64,000 nucleotides of DNA from Kiritimatiellia bacterium (lineage in GTDB: Bacteria; Verrucomicrobiota; Kiritimatiellia; RFP12; UBA1067), in contig JAFQYM010000023.1 of assembly GCA_017406465.1 (NCBI GenBank), positions 27,710-91,709 on the forward strand, written 5' to 3'. Shown here piece by piece: positions 26,436 to 37,600 of this stretch. The stretch's first letter is position 1; each line of letters opens with the position of its first letter. The position numbers were made by a program, and so were the translations under genes. The notes under the pieces are model-generated. The model saw only the letters and a list, made by a program, of their open reading frames with translations. It was not told where the DNA came from and searched no databases.

Positions 26436-26714
26436 ATGATTTCATCGTTCAAGTGCAAGGACACGCAGGAGCTATACGGGACTGGCGACAACCGACGGTT
26501 TGCTCCCATCGCCCGAGTTGCATTGCGTAAGCTTGACATGCTTGCTGCAGCAACGATGGTTGATACGCTTCGTGTTCCTCCTGGGGATCCTCTGGAGCAT
26601 CTACGTGGCAACAGAAAAGGGCAGTGGAGCATTCGTGTCAACGATCAATGGCGCATTTGCTTCCGCTGGATCGGAACGAACGCCTGCGATGTCGAAATCG
26701 TGGACTATCATTGA
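26436..26714 (+). CDS. higB: HigB-type (RelE superfamily) mRNA-interfering toxin
   Basis: 92 residues, full length for HigB/plasmid-killer toxins: ribosome-dependent mRNA cleavage, neutralised by HigA. Shows IARVALRKLDMLAAA, the PPGDPLEHLRGNRKGQWSIR region and NDQWRICFRWIG near the end, which carry the conserved basic and aromatic residues of the family. The toxin-before-antitoxin order is typical of hig loci. Confidence 0.92.
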   Translation: MISSFKCKDTQELYGTGDNRRFAPIARVALRKLDMLAAATMVDTLRVPPGDPLEHLRGNRKGQWSIRVNDQWRICFRWIGTNACDVEIVDYH

Positions 26715-26724
26715 GGAGAAAGTT

Positions 26725-27039
26725 ATGCGCACAAAAAATCTGATTCACCCAGGCGAGATACTTCAAGAGGAGTTTCTTGTGCCGCTGGGCATTAGCCAGA
26801 CGCGTCTAGCGCTGGATTTGCATGTGCCGGCACCTCGCATCAACGCGATTGTGCGCGGCAAGCGGGCGATAACCGCCGACACCGCGCTTCGCCTCGGCCA
26901 GTATTTCAAGATGGAGCCGCAGTTCTGGCTCAATCTTCAGGCCAATTACGACCTCGGGGTTGCTTCCGGCGGTGTGTGGTCGAGAATCAAGAAGCTAATT
27001 CCCGAGTTCATGCCGGAAAACGCCGCCGCCGTTCTATAG
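26725..27039 (+). CDS. higA: HigA-type antitoxin (XRE helix-turn-helix)
   Basis: 104 residues. Helix-turn-helix core: LIHPGEILQEEFLVPLGISQ, then a helix with VPAPRINAIVRGKRAIT, then TALRLGQYFKMEPQFWLNLQ, all typical of HigA. Start at 26725 with GAGGAGAA (26713-26720) overlapping the higB stop; the open frame extends upstream but the HigA homology starts here. It likely binds the palindrome at 26406-26426. Confidence 0.92.
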   Translation: MRTKNLIHPGEILQEEFLVPLGISQTRLALDLHVPAPRINAIVRGKRAITADTALRLGQYFKMEPQFWLNLQANYDLGVASGGVWSRIKKLIPEFMPENAAAVL

Positions 27040-27052
27040 GAATGAGGTAACT

Positions 27053-27436
27053 ATGCGACAGGATGGCGACCTTGATGGCAAAGAGATGATCAGAATCATC
27101 GTGGCTGTTATTGTCGTCGCACTTGGTATTTTCTATGGAGTTGTGAATGAGCTGAGAATCCCCGAAGTGCTGGGTGTCGTTTTGCTTTGTCTAGTTATTG
27201 TCGTTCCATTTTTGTTAGTCGCGCATGCGAGGGATGAGAGACTTAGGCGGGAGCGTGAGGCAGTCCGCAGACAATGCGAGGCCGTGCGAGCAAAAGGCGG
27301 TCAGTGCGACTGGAGCAAGGCGAAGGGCGGCACGCTTCGCTATCTCGAACCGCAACTTGACCATAGCATAAAGAAGCCCTATCACACTGGGCGAATCAAG
27401 GAAGCGCGCAAGCCGCCCTCAGCCGACGGCACTTGA
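27053..27436 (+). CDS. Small membrane protein of unknown function
   Basis: 127 residues with two hydrophobic helices (about residues 13-30 and 37-57) followed by a basic coiled coil (DERLRREREAVRRQCEAVRA) and a charged tail. It begins 13 bases after higA, with weak AATGAGG upstream, so it may share the toxin-antitoxin transcript. No family recognised; the tail has no enzyme motifs. Confidence 0.6.
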   Translation: MRQDGDLDGKEMIRIIVAVIVVALGIFYGVVNELRIPEVLGVVLLCLVIVVPFLLVAHARDERLRREREAVRRQCEAVRAKGGQCDWSKAKGGTLRYLEPQLDHSIKKPYHTGRIKEARKPPSADGT

Positions 27437-28401
27437 GACCACGGAACCCTTGTAAAAGGCCTGTTTGCGCGTTGTTGCCGGCTCGTGCGTCAGATTTGCC
27501 GCGGAGTTATTTATATGCGACCATGGCGCCGGCGAGACGCCATATCCACCGAGGCCGTAGGCCGAGCCGCGAAGCGGGCGCTAGCGTGGTGCTCTCCCAG
27601 TTAGAGTCGTCTAGTGTCGGATTTGCGTCGGATAGAAGTGTGATTGCGGGTGCAAGTAGTTAAGCGAGCCGACGATAAGTCGGAGAGCGCAAAAGCTACG
27701 AAGAAAAACGCGCCTAGCGGAAGGTCGGGAACTCAGCAAAAAAATCGTAAAGGGCCTATTTGCGTGTTAGATGTCAGTTAGTATCTGTTGTGATGGCTTG
27801 AAGGGGTTTAACATGTAATGAGGAAGTGGAGCGGTGTGCCGAGTGGCGAGCTGAGCGACACGCGACGGCTTGGTTCGGCGGATGCGCGGTGGTATGCGTC
27901 GCAAGGCAAGAAGGCGGTATTCCGCCGACGAAGTATCGCGCTGCAGACGGTGGATGCAGCGCACGGGGGAGCGATCAATATTCCCGAGCGAAGCGAGGGC
28001 ACCATGGCGTAGGTGGGCGGAGGCGAAGGTCGCGTAAGAGGAGCGGTCTTGTCTCGCAGGCGTAAGAGGCGCTTGCGTACGCAACCAGTGATAGACGCCG
28101 AGGCACGGCTCGGCACTCGCTTCGCTCGGCTTGGCTCGCTACAAAACGCGAGCCCCGCTTGCGCGGCGGTTATGGCTAAACTCGGCTCATTATCTGATGT
28201 GTGAGAGCCGTCGCGACGACAAGGCCCGACGGGTTAGGCGAGCCTTCGCGCAGCTCACCGGAGCAATCTTCGACCGTGACCGCACGTTGGAAGGCAAGCA
28301 CACGCGCACACAAGCACAAAGCCACCAATTTCAACCAAAGAAGCATCTGTCGTAACTTTGAGACACAGTTAAAACGCAACACAGACCACGGTGTTTTTTG
28401 G
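27437..28401 (+). repeat. Non-coding stretch with composite repeat copy B and direct repeats R2, R3
   Basis: About 960 bases with no credible gene. It contains R2 (27439-27471) and R3 (27747-27766), and the composite repeat blocks 27661-27730, 27916-27962 and 28271-28297, which match the region 24133-24590 in inverted orientation and the same order. Many GCGAG/CTCGC words give strong secondary structure potential. It ends in the pilB promoter. Confidence 0.65.
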
Positions 28402-28407
28402 TAAAAT
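28402..28407 (+). promoter_or_regulatory. TAAAAT -10 box, leaderless start of pilB
   Basis: TTTTTTGGTAAAAT ends seven bases before ATG 28415; no Shine-Dalgarno is possible, so a leaderless mRNA is expected. Confidence 0.7.
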
Positions 28408-28414
28408 ATAGCAC

Positions 28415-30103
28415 ATGAGCGAGAACTCTCTTGCAAACATGATACTGAAGTCCGCCGGAATCTACTCCGACGAACAACTTCAGCGCATTGCCGAAAACCG
28501 CGCGGCGAACCCCGGAATGGGGCTCGCGGAGGCCGCCGTCAAGTTCGGCGGCGCGAAGGAAATCGAGTTTCTTTCGGCGGTCGGGAAGTCACTTGGCCTT
28601 GAGACGGTCGACCTAGAGCGCCAGCAGCCGAACCCGGACGCGCTTACTAAACTCCCCGCGTCGGCAGTCTACCAGTACAACGTCCTCCCTTTCAAGGCCG
28701 ACGGCACTTCGCTTACGATCGTCACCTCCGACCCGTTCGACACCTCCGCGGCTGACGGTCTCCGGCTCGTCGCGGGCTGCCCGATAAAGACGGCGCTCGC
28801 CCCGAAGGAAGAAGTCGAGAATGCCGTAAAGAAATACTACGGCGTAGGCGCGGACGCGATCGAGAAGATGATCGAGGACGGCCGCTATTCCGTCGACGAA
28901 GACATCGGCGCAATGACGAAGATCGACGTCAACGAGATGGGCGAAGAGGCGTCGATCGTCAAGTTCGTAAACCAGATCATCGCCGAAGCAGACCGCCAGG
29001 GCGCGACCGATATCCACATCGAGCCGCAGGAGACGGAGCTCCGCATCCGCTACCGCATCGACGGCATGCTCCACAAGGTCGACGTTCCGCCCCAGCTGAA
29101 CCGCCTCAAGAGCGCGATCATCTCTCGTATCAAGGTCATGGCGAACCTCGATATCGCCGAGAAGCGCCTCCCGATGGACGGCCGTATCGGCATCCGCATC
29201 GCGGGACAGGACATCGACATCCGCGTATCGACGATGCCCGCGGCGTACGGCGAGTCGATCTCGCTCCGACTTCTCGCGAAAAGCGGCAACTTCGTAAAGA
29301 TGGACGACCTCGGCTTCAACGAGCGCGACTACGCGGTAGTCAGCAAGATCATCCACCGTCCGAACGGCATCTTCCTCGTGACGGGGCCTACGGGCTCCGG
29401 CAAGTCGACGTCGCTCTACTCGTTCCTTTCGGAAGTCAACAAGATCGACGTCCGCATCATGACGGCCGAGGACCCGATAGAATACCATATGGCCGGCATC
29501 AACCAGGTGCAGATGCAGTCGGAGATCGGCATGACGTTCGCGAGGGCGCTCCGCGCGTTTCTGCGTCAGGACCCCGACATCATCATGGTCGGCGAAATCC
29601 GCGACCGCGAGACGGCCGAGATCGCGATCAACGCGTCGCTCACGGGCCACATGGTGTTTTCGACGCTGCACACCAACGATGCAGCAGGCGCGTTCCCGCG
29701 TCTTATCGATATGGGCGTTGAGCCGTTCCTTATTGCCTCTGCTGTCGCGGGCGTGATGGGCCAGCGCCTTTGCCGCCGCCTCTGCCCGCAGTGCAAGAAG
29801 GAAGTCCCGCTCGACATGAAGTACTACTCGCTCGATACGCCGCCAGAGAGGAACACGGTGTTCGAGCCCGCCGGCTGCGACGTCTGCACCAGGACCGGCT
29901 ACAAGGGTCGCCGCGCTCTCTTTGAGGTGCTGGAAGTCGACGAGGACATCGAAGGCGCGATTGTCCGCCGCGAGAACGCGACTCAGATACGCAACATCTC
30001 GCTCTCGAAGGGCATGAAGACTCTGCGCGAGGACGGCTGGGCCAAGGTGTTTGCAGGCGTCACGAGCGTCAAGGAAATCTTGCGCGTCACGGAAGATCAG
30101 TGA
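28415..30103 (+). CDS. pilB: Type IV pilus / type II secretion assembly ATPase (PilB/GspE)
   Basis: Hexameric cytoplasmic ATPase that powers pilus or pseudopilus assembly. 562 residues: N-terminal GspE/MshE domain (about 1-140), then the ATPase with Walker A GPTGSGKS (324-331), Asp box MTAEDPIEYHM, Walker B DPDIIMVGEIRDRETAE, His box STLHTNDAAGA, and a zinc-binding tetracysteine region (CRRLCPQCKKE ... CDVCTRTGYKGR). The stop overlaps the rpoN start (TGATG). No other pilus gene lies nearby, so PilB versus GspE cannot be decided from context. Confidence 0.93.
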   Translation: MSENSLANMILKSAGIYSDEQLQRIAENRAANPGMGLAEAAVKFGGAKEIEFLSAVGKSLGLETVDLERQQPNPDALTKLPASAVYQYNVLPFKADGTSLTIVTSDPFDTSAADGLRLVAGCPIKTALAPKEEVENAVKKYYGVGADAIEKMIEDGRYSVDEDIGAMTKIDVNEMGEEASIVKFVNQIIAEADRQGATDIHIEPQETELRIRYRIDGMLHKVDVPPQLNRLKSAIISRIKVMANLDIAEKRLPMDGRIGIRIAGQDIDIRVSTMPAAYGESISLRLLAKSGNFVKMDDLGFNERDYAVVSKIIHRPNGIFLVTGPTGSGKSTSLYSFLSEVNKIDVRIMTAEDPIEYHMAGINQVQMQSEIGMTFARALRAFLRQDPDIIMVGEIRDRETAEIAINASLTGHMVFSTLHTNDAAGAFPRLIDMGVEPFLIASAVAGVMGQRLCRRLCPQCKKEVPLDMKYYSLDTPPERNTVFEPAGCDVCTRTGYKGRRALFEVLEVDEDIEGAIVRRENATQIRNISLSKGMKTLREDGWAKVFAGVTSVKEILRVTEDQ

Positions 30104-31521
30104 TGCCAGGTCTTTCAGGCGAGCTACGTCAGAAACTTACGCAGAGCCAGACTCTTGCGCCGCAGATGCGGCAGGGGCTTGAGCTTCTTGCGATGAGTCT
30201 CCCCGAGCTCCGCCAGCGGCTTTACGATGAGATGAGCCGCAATCCCTGCATCGAGGACATAGAGGCGACGCTTGAGAAGACCACCGTTTCCGAGAAGGTG
30301 CGCGAAATGGAGCGCGACGAGAGCGTCGACGATTCCGATTCTTCAGACGAGGACTACGAGCCGGAGTTTGGGGCTGCCGCGGCGATTACGCGGGACGAGG
30401 AGGCGGACGAGCGACGCCAGCGTTTTTTCGACAGGCAGACGAAGGAAGAGACGCTTGAGGAGCATCTTCTCGCACAGCTCAAGATGTCGGACATAGACGA
30501 AAGTGACCTGCCGCTCGCGGAGGTGCTGATTGGCGAGCTGAACGCCGACGGGCGTTTCGTGGGGTCGATCCCGGACATCGTGATGGTTTCTGGCGAAAGC
30601 GAGGAGAAGATCGTCGCCGTTCTCAAGGAGATAATGCAGCTCGACCCTCCGGGATGCGGCGCGAGGACTCCGCAGGAATGCCTGCTTGCCCAGATAGACA
30701 AGCTTGACGGCTCGCCATACCAGGAAGAAGTGCGCGCGCTCATCGAGCGCCACTTCGAGGATATGGCGGAAGGGCGCATCGCGGCCATTGAGCGCGACCT
30801 CGGGATTTCGCATGAACGCTACGCCGACGTCCTGAGGGCGCTTCGCACGCTCGAGCCGCGCCCTGGGCGTGCGTATGACCTCGCGGGGAAGTCGATAAGC
30901 TATGTCCATCCCGAAGTGCATGTTGTAAAGACCAACGAGGGATGGAAGGCGAGAGTGGACGACAGGAGTCTGCCCGAGGTGCATATCTCGCCGAAGTACC
31001 TGAAAATGCTTGCGGATCCAAATGTCGACAAGGAAACGAAGAGCTACATACGCCAGCGCATAGCGGCGGCGAACTCCCTCGTCGAGGCGGTTGAGCGCCG
31101 CCAGCAGACTATCACCGACATCGCGCAGGCGATCTTCGACGCCCAGCCAGGATTTTTCGAGAAGGGGCTCAAGGGCTTAAGACCGCTCACGATGCAGGAG
31201 ATTGCCGAGAAGACGGGCGTTCACCACGCGACCGTCTCGCGTACCGTGCGCGACAAATACGCCTCCACGCCGAAGGGGACTGTCGAGCTCAGGAAGTTCT
31301 TCACTTCCGGAATTACGACCGACTCGGGAGAGCAGGTCACGAAAGACGCGCTTCGCGACCGACTTGCCGCGATGATTGCGGAAGAGGACAAGGCGCATCC
31401 CCTGTCAGACGACCGGCTTTCTGAGATGCTGAAAAAAGAGGGGTTCCCGGTCGCACGCAGGACGGTAGCGAAGTACCGCGCCATTCTGGGCATCCCGGGA
31501 ATGTCGGAGCGCCGTCGCTGA
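30103..31521 (+). CDS. rpoN: RNA polymerase sigma-54 factor RpoN
   Basis: Sigma-54, which recognises -24/-12 promoters and needs AAA+ activators. 472 residues from ATG 30103. Region I activator-interacting part at the N-terminus (SQTLAPQMRQGLELLAMSLP), acidic region II (DSSDEDYEPEFG), core-binding region, and C-terminal RpoN box ARRTVAKYR (about residues 452-460). The start overlaps the pilB stop by one base, so the two are co-transcribed. In many bacteria pilus genes are sigma-54 dependent, which fits this pairing. Confidence 0.95.
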   Translation: MPGLSGELRQKLTQSQTLAPQMRQGLELLAMSLPELRQRLYDEMSRNPCIEDIEATLEKTTVSEKVREMERDESVDDSDSSDEDYEPEFGAAAAITRDEEADERRQRFFDRQTKEETLEEHLLAQLKMSDIDESDLPLAEVLIGELNADGRFVGSIPDIVMVSGESEEKIVAVLKEIMQLDPPGCGARTPQECLLAQIDKLDGSPYQEEVRALIERHFEDMAEGRIAAIERDLGISHERYADVLRALRTLEPRPGRAYDLAGKSISYVHPEVHVVKTNEGWKARVDDRSLPEVHISPKYLKMLADPNVDKETKSYIRQRIAAANSLVEAVERRQQTITDIAQAIFDAQPGFFEKGLKGLRPLTMQEIAEKTGVHHATVSRTVRDKYASTPKGTVELRKFFTSGITTDSGEQVTKDALRDRLAAMIAEEDKAHPLSDDRLSEMLKKEGFPVARRTVAKYRAILGIPGMSERRR

Positions 31522-31571
31522 TTTGTCGTCCTTGTGCGCGGTGGGGGGTTGGTTTTTGTCCGGGAAAGATG

Positions 31572-31630
31572 TATAATTTGCGTGAGGAATCAATAGGATG
31601 CTTGTCAGGTTAATTAGAATTTGGTAAACT
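31572..31630 (+). promoter_or_regulatory. Promoter(s) of the envelope operon
   Basis: Best candidate: TTGTCA (31602-31607), 17-base spacer, TAAACT (31625-31630), nine bases before ATG 31640. An additional TATAAT lies at 31572-31577. Because ATG 31631 abuts the -10 box, the true start should be 31640. Confidence 0.65.
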
Positions 31631-31639
31631 ATGCACAAT

Positions 31640-34600
31640 ATGAAAAAAGTTTTTTTGCTTGTCGCCTTTGCGGGAACCGCGGCCGTCGCCTTCGCCGATG
31701 CGGATCTTGAGAAGGAGTTCGACGAGGCCGTCAAGTCGGGCCATCCTCTTGCTGCCGAACGCGCCTTTAAGAAGCTTTCCGAAGAACGCCGCGACCTCTC
31801 GCCCAACCGCTACTTCGAGGCGGCCGAGGTTTCGCGCGAGCTTGGCAATGACGTCGACAGGCGCACCCGGCTATCCCACTTTATCAAGGTCTCCAAGGCG
31901 TGGAACGACGCCGTGGAGCAGGCGGCGTGGGAGCTGTGCCTCAATTCTGACGATCCCGACGCGTTCGTGCTCCTCGCCGAGAAGTCGGCTGGTTCGCGCA
32001 GGGTCTACGACAACGCCATGCGGCTTCTCGAAGGCTTCCGCAAGCAGAAGCGTGCCGCCGACTTCCTCAAGGTGGCCGACGCCGCGCTCGCGGCGTTCAA
32101 GGCGGACGAGGACCGCACCGAGATCCTTGCGCGTGTCGTGGCGATGGAGACAGAGGTGGGGCTTGGCCTTTCCGACGAGGACTTGCGCGGTTTCTTCGGG
32201 CGCAACGTCTGCCGCGATCTTTCCGTGCTGAACCCGGTGTTCAACTCGCGCGGTGATGCCTTCCCGAAGTCGTGGAGAATAGACCTCTCCTGTTCCACCG
32301 GCGCGCTTCTTTCGCCCGAGACGCTCACATGGCTGGCGAAGGTCGGCACCAACAAGGCGGAACGCGCCGACGCCGTGCGACTCTTCAGGAAGTTCGAGCC
32401 GCTCGTGTTCGACGGCAGGCACGGGCGCCATGCGTGCGTCATGACGAAGATGCACGTCGAGCTGGCCCCCGAGCTCCTTCCCGCCGGGGCGGAGGCCGTT
32501 TCAGCCGCGATATGCGCCGACATCGACAAGGTCGTGGCAAGCGATGGCATAGTTACGAACGAAGTGGCGAACCTGATGCAGTATTGCGCCAGTTCCGCAT
32601 TGACGCCCGCCGATGTCGCAAAGATGAGGGAGAAGTACGCCGCATTCGTCTTTCCGCGCGACATGCCGGGCTTGTTCCGCCTCGCCGAAGCGTGCGAAAA
32701 GGCCAATTCCACGAAGCCCTACCACGACATCCTGCCGCGCTGCAGCGACGAGTCGTTGGTGCGCTATGCGATGATGCCCACGTTTGCGAAGCTGGGGGAC
32801 GATAAGGAGCTGCGGAAGGCGTTTGTCGAGCAGATGCTGTTCGGCGACCCTGATCCCAACCACGTGCTTTCGTCGATCGCGGCGAGCAAGATGTCCGACA
32901 GGGAGAAGGTCGCCCTCTTTGAGGCCGCGTATGCCAAGTCTGGCGCCAATTCCTTCTGGAAGTGGTGCGTAGAGGACAGAAGGGCGGCGAAGAATCCGGT
33001 CCTCACCAATCAGCTCGCGAAGGCCTTCCTTTCAAAGGTGAAGAATGGCGCGAAGTCGAACGTCCGGCTTGTCGAGATACGGCGCGAGATTAAGGCCCTG
33101 AAGCGAGGAAGCGGGAACAAGGCGCCAGAAGTCGCGCACAAGCTCTTTGACGAGGCCTGCCGCGAGTTCAAGGGCCAGTGGCCTCAGCAGAACAAGTGGG
33201 AGAGCAGGGTGTTCCGCTCGATCGTTCGCAAGTATGCCGAGCTATGCCAGCACGACGGCACCGCCGCGCCGATTGCGATAAAGGCGATCGCGGACAAGCT
33301 CGACCCCAAAGACGACAATGCCTGGCGGGAGGCCAACGTCTTTGATCTCGTCACCAGCAGCATAGGCGAGCGCAACGCGCTTCTCGACGTGGCGCGCATA
33401 AGGCAAAAGGCGGACTACATCACGGAAGTCCGTCTCGACAAGGGGACGGACAAGCTGCCGGTTCCAGTAGAGGCGTTCGCAAAGGTCGATCCTGGCGCGG
33501 TGATCGGCTTCATCGACCGAAACTGGCACAAGGACAATCCAGACGAACGGCGCCTGACGCCGGAACTCGCGGCGTCGCTCGTCGCCGTGGTGATGAAGAA
33601 CTTCGACTGCGGGAAGCTTGGTCCCGGCAAGGCACATGGCAAGCTTTTCCCCGTGGCCATGAGCATCGTGCGCACGTCTCCGCAGCTCGCGTCCGCCTTC
33701 CCCCTCGACAAGGTCGCCGGCGAAGTGCTAGACCCGGCTCTCGAGGCAGGGCGTCCGGCGCAGGCCTTTCTTGCGCTGGCCGCCGCATGTGGCAGGACTG
33801 ACGCATATCTAAACAAGTACATGTCGGCGCTTTCGAAAGTCGACCCGCCTACCCGTCTTGGAAGTCTCGTCGCCATCTGCGAGAATCCAGACATCGCAAC
33901 GTTCGGTAATGCGGAAAAGGGGACGATCGACCGCTTCGACGGCATTTTCGTGACGCAGCTCATGCCGACGCTAAGGGCGGTCAAGGCGAAGTCTGCCGCA
34001 TGGACATGGCTTGGCGACGACGACGGGACGCTTGCGAAGCGCGTCAAAGAATGGGCCTCTTCGGCCGTTCGCAGCGACAAGCCGGCGACAAAGTCAATCG
34101 TCGACGAGTTCTTCCGCGAGATGGTGCGCCTCAAGAACGCCGGCGGCGAGGGCTGGAACGACTGGGCCGGCCGCGGCAGGGTTCCCTATTACAAACATGT
34201 CTACAGCCAGGGGCTTGCGTCGACAAACGCCGTTCTCCTTGCACAGGTCGCCCATTCGTTCGGCCGCGCCATCACCCGCCATGCGATCAGTGACAATACC
34301 GTCATGGACATCCTCGATCGGTCGCGCTCCGAGGAGATGTGGGAGCCGATCTACCTTTTCGTATGCGCGGTTGCGGGCGACAACAACAAGGAGGTCTTCG
34401 ACATGGCGGCGCGCTTCCGCGCCGAGGCGTCGGCCCACCTGCCGGGCGTCTATCCCGTTCCCGAGAACGATCCCCTCTATCCGCTCTACGTTGCCGCCGA
34501 CGAGTTCGTGCGCAACAACTTCGAGCGTGCGACCGAGCTCCTGACCTCGCATTTGCGGGAGTTCGAGCGCGACGCCGCGAAGCTGCCGCCGGCCTTCACC

Positions 34601-37600
34601 GCCTGGGCGGTCGACCAGATGCGCCTCATGCGCGGCGAGAAGGATGCGATGCTGATACGCGCCCGCGCGCTCGCCACCAGGCTCCTCGACGACGAGTCGA
34701 AGCTGACCCCCGAGGTGGCCGCCGCGATGATCCTCGTCCGTGCCGAGTCGTTCCGCGACCAGCAGAACTTCGAGGCGGCGAAGCTCGAGTACCAGACCAT
34801 CCGCAACAACCCGGCGTACGCCAAGACCAAGGCCGCGCGCCGCGCCATGTTCCGCGCCGTCGACCTGATGATCGAGTCCGGGAACGCCGCGTCCGCGGAA
34901 TCGACGCTCGAATACTGGCTCAGCCAGCCCGACACGGAAATCCAGGCCCAGGCGCACTACTTCCTCGCCCGCATCGCCTTCGAGAGGAAAGACTACGAGG
35001 AATGCGCCAAGCGCCTCAGGGAGGTGTTCGCGATCGACTTCACGCACACCGAGGCGCGGTTCCTCCACGGCCAGTGGAAGCTCGCGACGAACAGTGAAGT
35101 CGACGAGACCGAGGTCATGGTCGGCAGCGTCGCAGATCGCACGGCCGTGCGTCCCGGCCAGCAGCTTTCGATCACCGTCCAGGACCGCAACCTCTCGGTG
35201 GCGGGCGGCGGCAACACGATTCCCGTCGTCATAAAGGCCGTGCCTGGCGGCGATTTCGAGACGATCCAGCTCACCCCCTCGTCGCGCGATCCCGGGCTTT
35301 TCAAGGGCGCGATCGACGTGCGCCTCGCCTCTGCCGTTCCGACCAACCTCGTTCTCGAGGTGACGGGCGCCGATACAATTTCGTATGCGATCGACCCCGC
35401 CTTCCTCGCGGCGCGCGGGCTTCCCGCAGGCCGTCCCAAGCTGGTGTCCGTCGTGGACGACGCCCGGCTTGCGATAGGCGCGGGTTCTCCGCGCGTAGAC
35501 GAGGCCGAGTCGGCCGCGCAGGTAGAGGCCCTGGTGGACGACAGCGTTGCAGACGATTCGCAGGGCATCAAGTCGCTCCGCCCCGGCAATCCACTGCACA
35601 TCGCAGTCTCCGACAAGGACCGCTCCATCGGCAAGGACGGCGGGTCGGTACAGGTCGTGGTGTCGACGACGTCCGGCGACCGCCTGCCCGGCGTTGAGCT
35701 GAAGGAGGTTCGCCCGTTCTCGGGCGTCTTCCGCGGTTCCGTGCGCACGGCACTTCCCCCGCCGCGCGCCTTTGCTAGCGACACGGCCGTCGGGTTCAAT
35801 CCGGGCGACGTGATAAACTCGACGCGCAGCGGCTCCTGGCGTTCGCTTGCGGACGGCCAGCCAGTCAAGTGGTTCGAGGTCGACACGATGGGGTCGCATC
35901 TTTTCTCCAATGCCGTCGTCCGCATGGAGAATCCCGACGACATAACGAAAATCCGTCTTGTCGGATCCCTCGCGGGGAAGAGATTCAGTCTCGGCACTTT
36001 CCCAGCGGTCGATCCCAAGACCCGCGTCGGCCTCCGCCGTCAGGTCGCTGAGCAGGGCGGCTTCCGCGGAGAGCAGTCTCTCAGGGACTTCATGGAAAGC
36101 TCCAAGGCGCCGAAGAGCGAGACCGCCACGAACATAGTGTTCGCGCCGATGTTGCACGGTCCCGCGACCGCGGGCCTTTTCTCTGGCGTCTTCGTGACTC
36201 CCGAAAAGCTTGACTTCATGCGGTTCAGGATCGTCCAGCAGAGCAAGGGCGCCGACGCCCTCAAGGGCGTGTGGCTTTCGATTGCCCTCGACGGGGAGAC
36301 GGTGTTCTCGGGCTCGGGGATGCAGCTTGCCGGCGCTCTCGCCGCCTTTGAGATCTCCGTTGGCGTCCACCGCCTCGAGGTGTTCGCGACAGGCGCGGGC
36401 CAGGGGCAGAGTTCCAGCGCTCGCGACTCTTTCAGCCTGCTGTGGGAAAAGACCGAAGGCGAAAGCCCGGTGCCCATCCCGACCGAGTGGTTTGACGCGG
36501 AGAAGCACCCCGAGATCCTCGCCTTCGTAGCCGACCGCGCGACGATCGTCCGCGACGCCGACGGCTTCTCGGCCACGTTCCCCGAGCCCGTCCGCCTTCG
36601 CGCCCTGCGCTGGGAGTTCCTCGGCCGGCGCGGGCCGTACGTCTCGGTCGACTCCATGTCCGCAGTGGATGCGGAGGGCGGGCAGATCCTTCCCGTCGAA
36701 AGCGACTTCTCCGACGCGCAGCGCAACGACATGCTCGAGGTCGCGCCGGGCGACCGCATTTCGGTGTCGTACTCCGACGAGCGCACGACGCACGGCGCCA
36801 GGAGGAAGGTCGAGAAGACGATGCTCTCCAGCTTCAACAACGCCTCGGTCGGTTTCTTCTTCGAAAGCGACGACTACGTGCCCGGCAGTGGAAATTCGCG
36901 CTTCCACGAGGCCTACCGCTTTGTCCCCGGCGATTCCATCGTCGTGTCCGTGTCGGACAGCGACCTCGACGCGTCCGACGAGGCCGACACGATAGAAGCC
37001 AAGATCGTGGCGCGTTCTGGGAAGAGTGTCGTCCTGAAGCTTGTGGAGCAGGAATTGAGCCAAAACGCAGACGGCGTCCACACCGGCAAGTTCCTCGGGC
37101 TCCTCAAGACGGCGCCGGCGGGCGGCGGAGGCGGAAAAGACACGATCGAGACGGTCGACAACGACGTCCTGACGCTTGAGCACCTCGACCGCGAGAACAC
37201 CAACCCGGGAGTTCCCGTCGTCCGTACCGCTTCCATTAGCGCCACGCGCCGCACAAAGCCGGTCGTGACCCTCTTCCGCGCCGGGACGGAGCGCGTAGTG
37301 GACGAGTCCCCGGCCGCGAAGCTGCGCATCGACTCGATACGCCGCCGTCCCGGCAACGAGTCCGTCGACACCATCTACCGCGACAATGTGTTCGCCGAAC
37401 CGATGGACGCTGTCGCGACCGACACGACGAATGCCATCGTGATCAATGTCGACGCTCCGATCCTCGTGCGCGTAAACGACCTGTCGCGCGCGCGCCATGC
37501 GGCGTCGTTCCTCACGCTCGAGGCCGTCGCCACGTCCGAAGTCGAGCTCGCCGAGGAGGAGGGCATGGAGCCGGAGTCTGTCTGCGCGTTCATGCGGCTC

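Noticed and set aside
27818..28404. Small open frames between the membrane-protein gene and pilB
   Set aside because: Low-complexity Arg/Ala/Ser-rich translations of a GCGAG-rich non-coding repeat; no Shine-Dalgarno or conserved motif.
34094..37498. 1134-codon minus-strand open frame opposite the giant TPR gene
   Set aside because: It is the antisense shadow of a GC-rich gene: highly Arg/Val/His-rich composition, no start signals, no motif. The plus strand has signal peptide, TPRs and a consistent operon.
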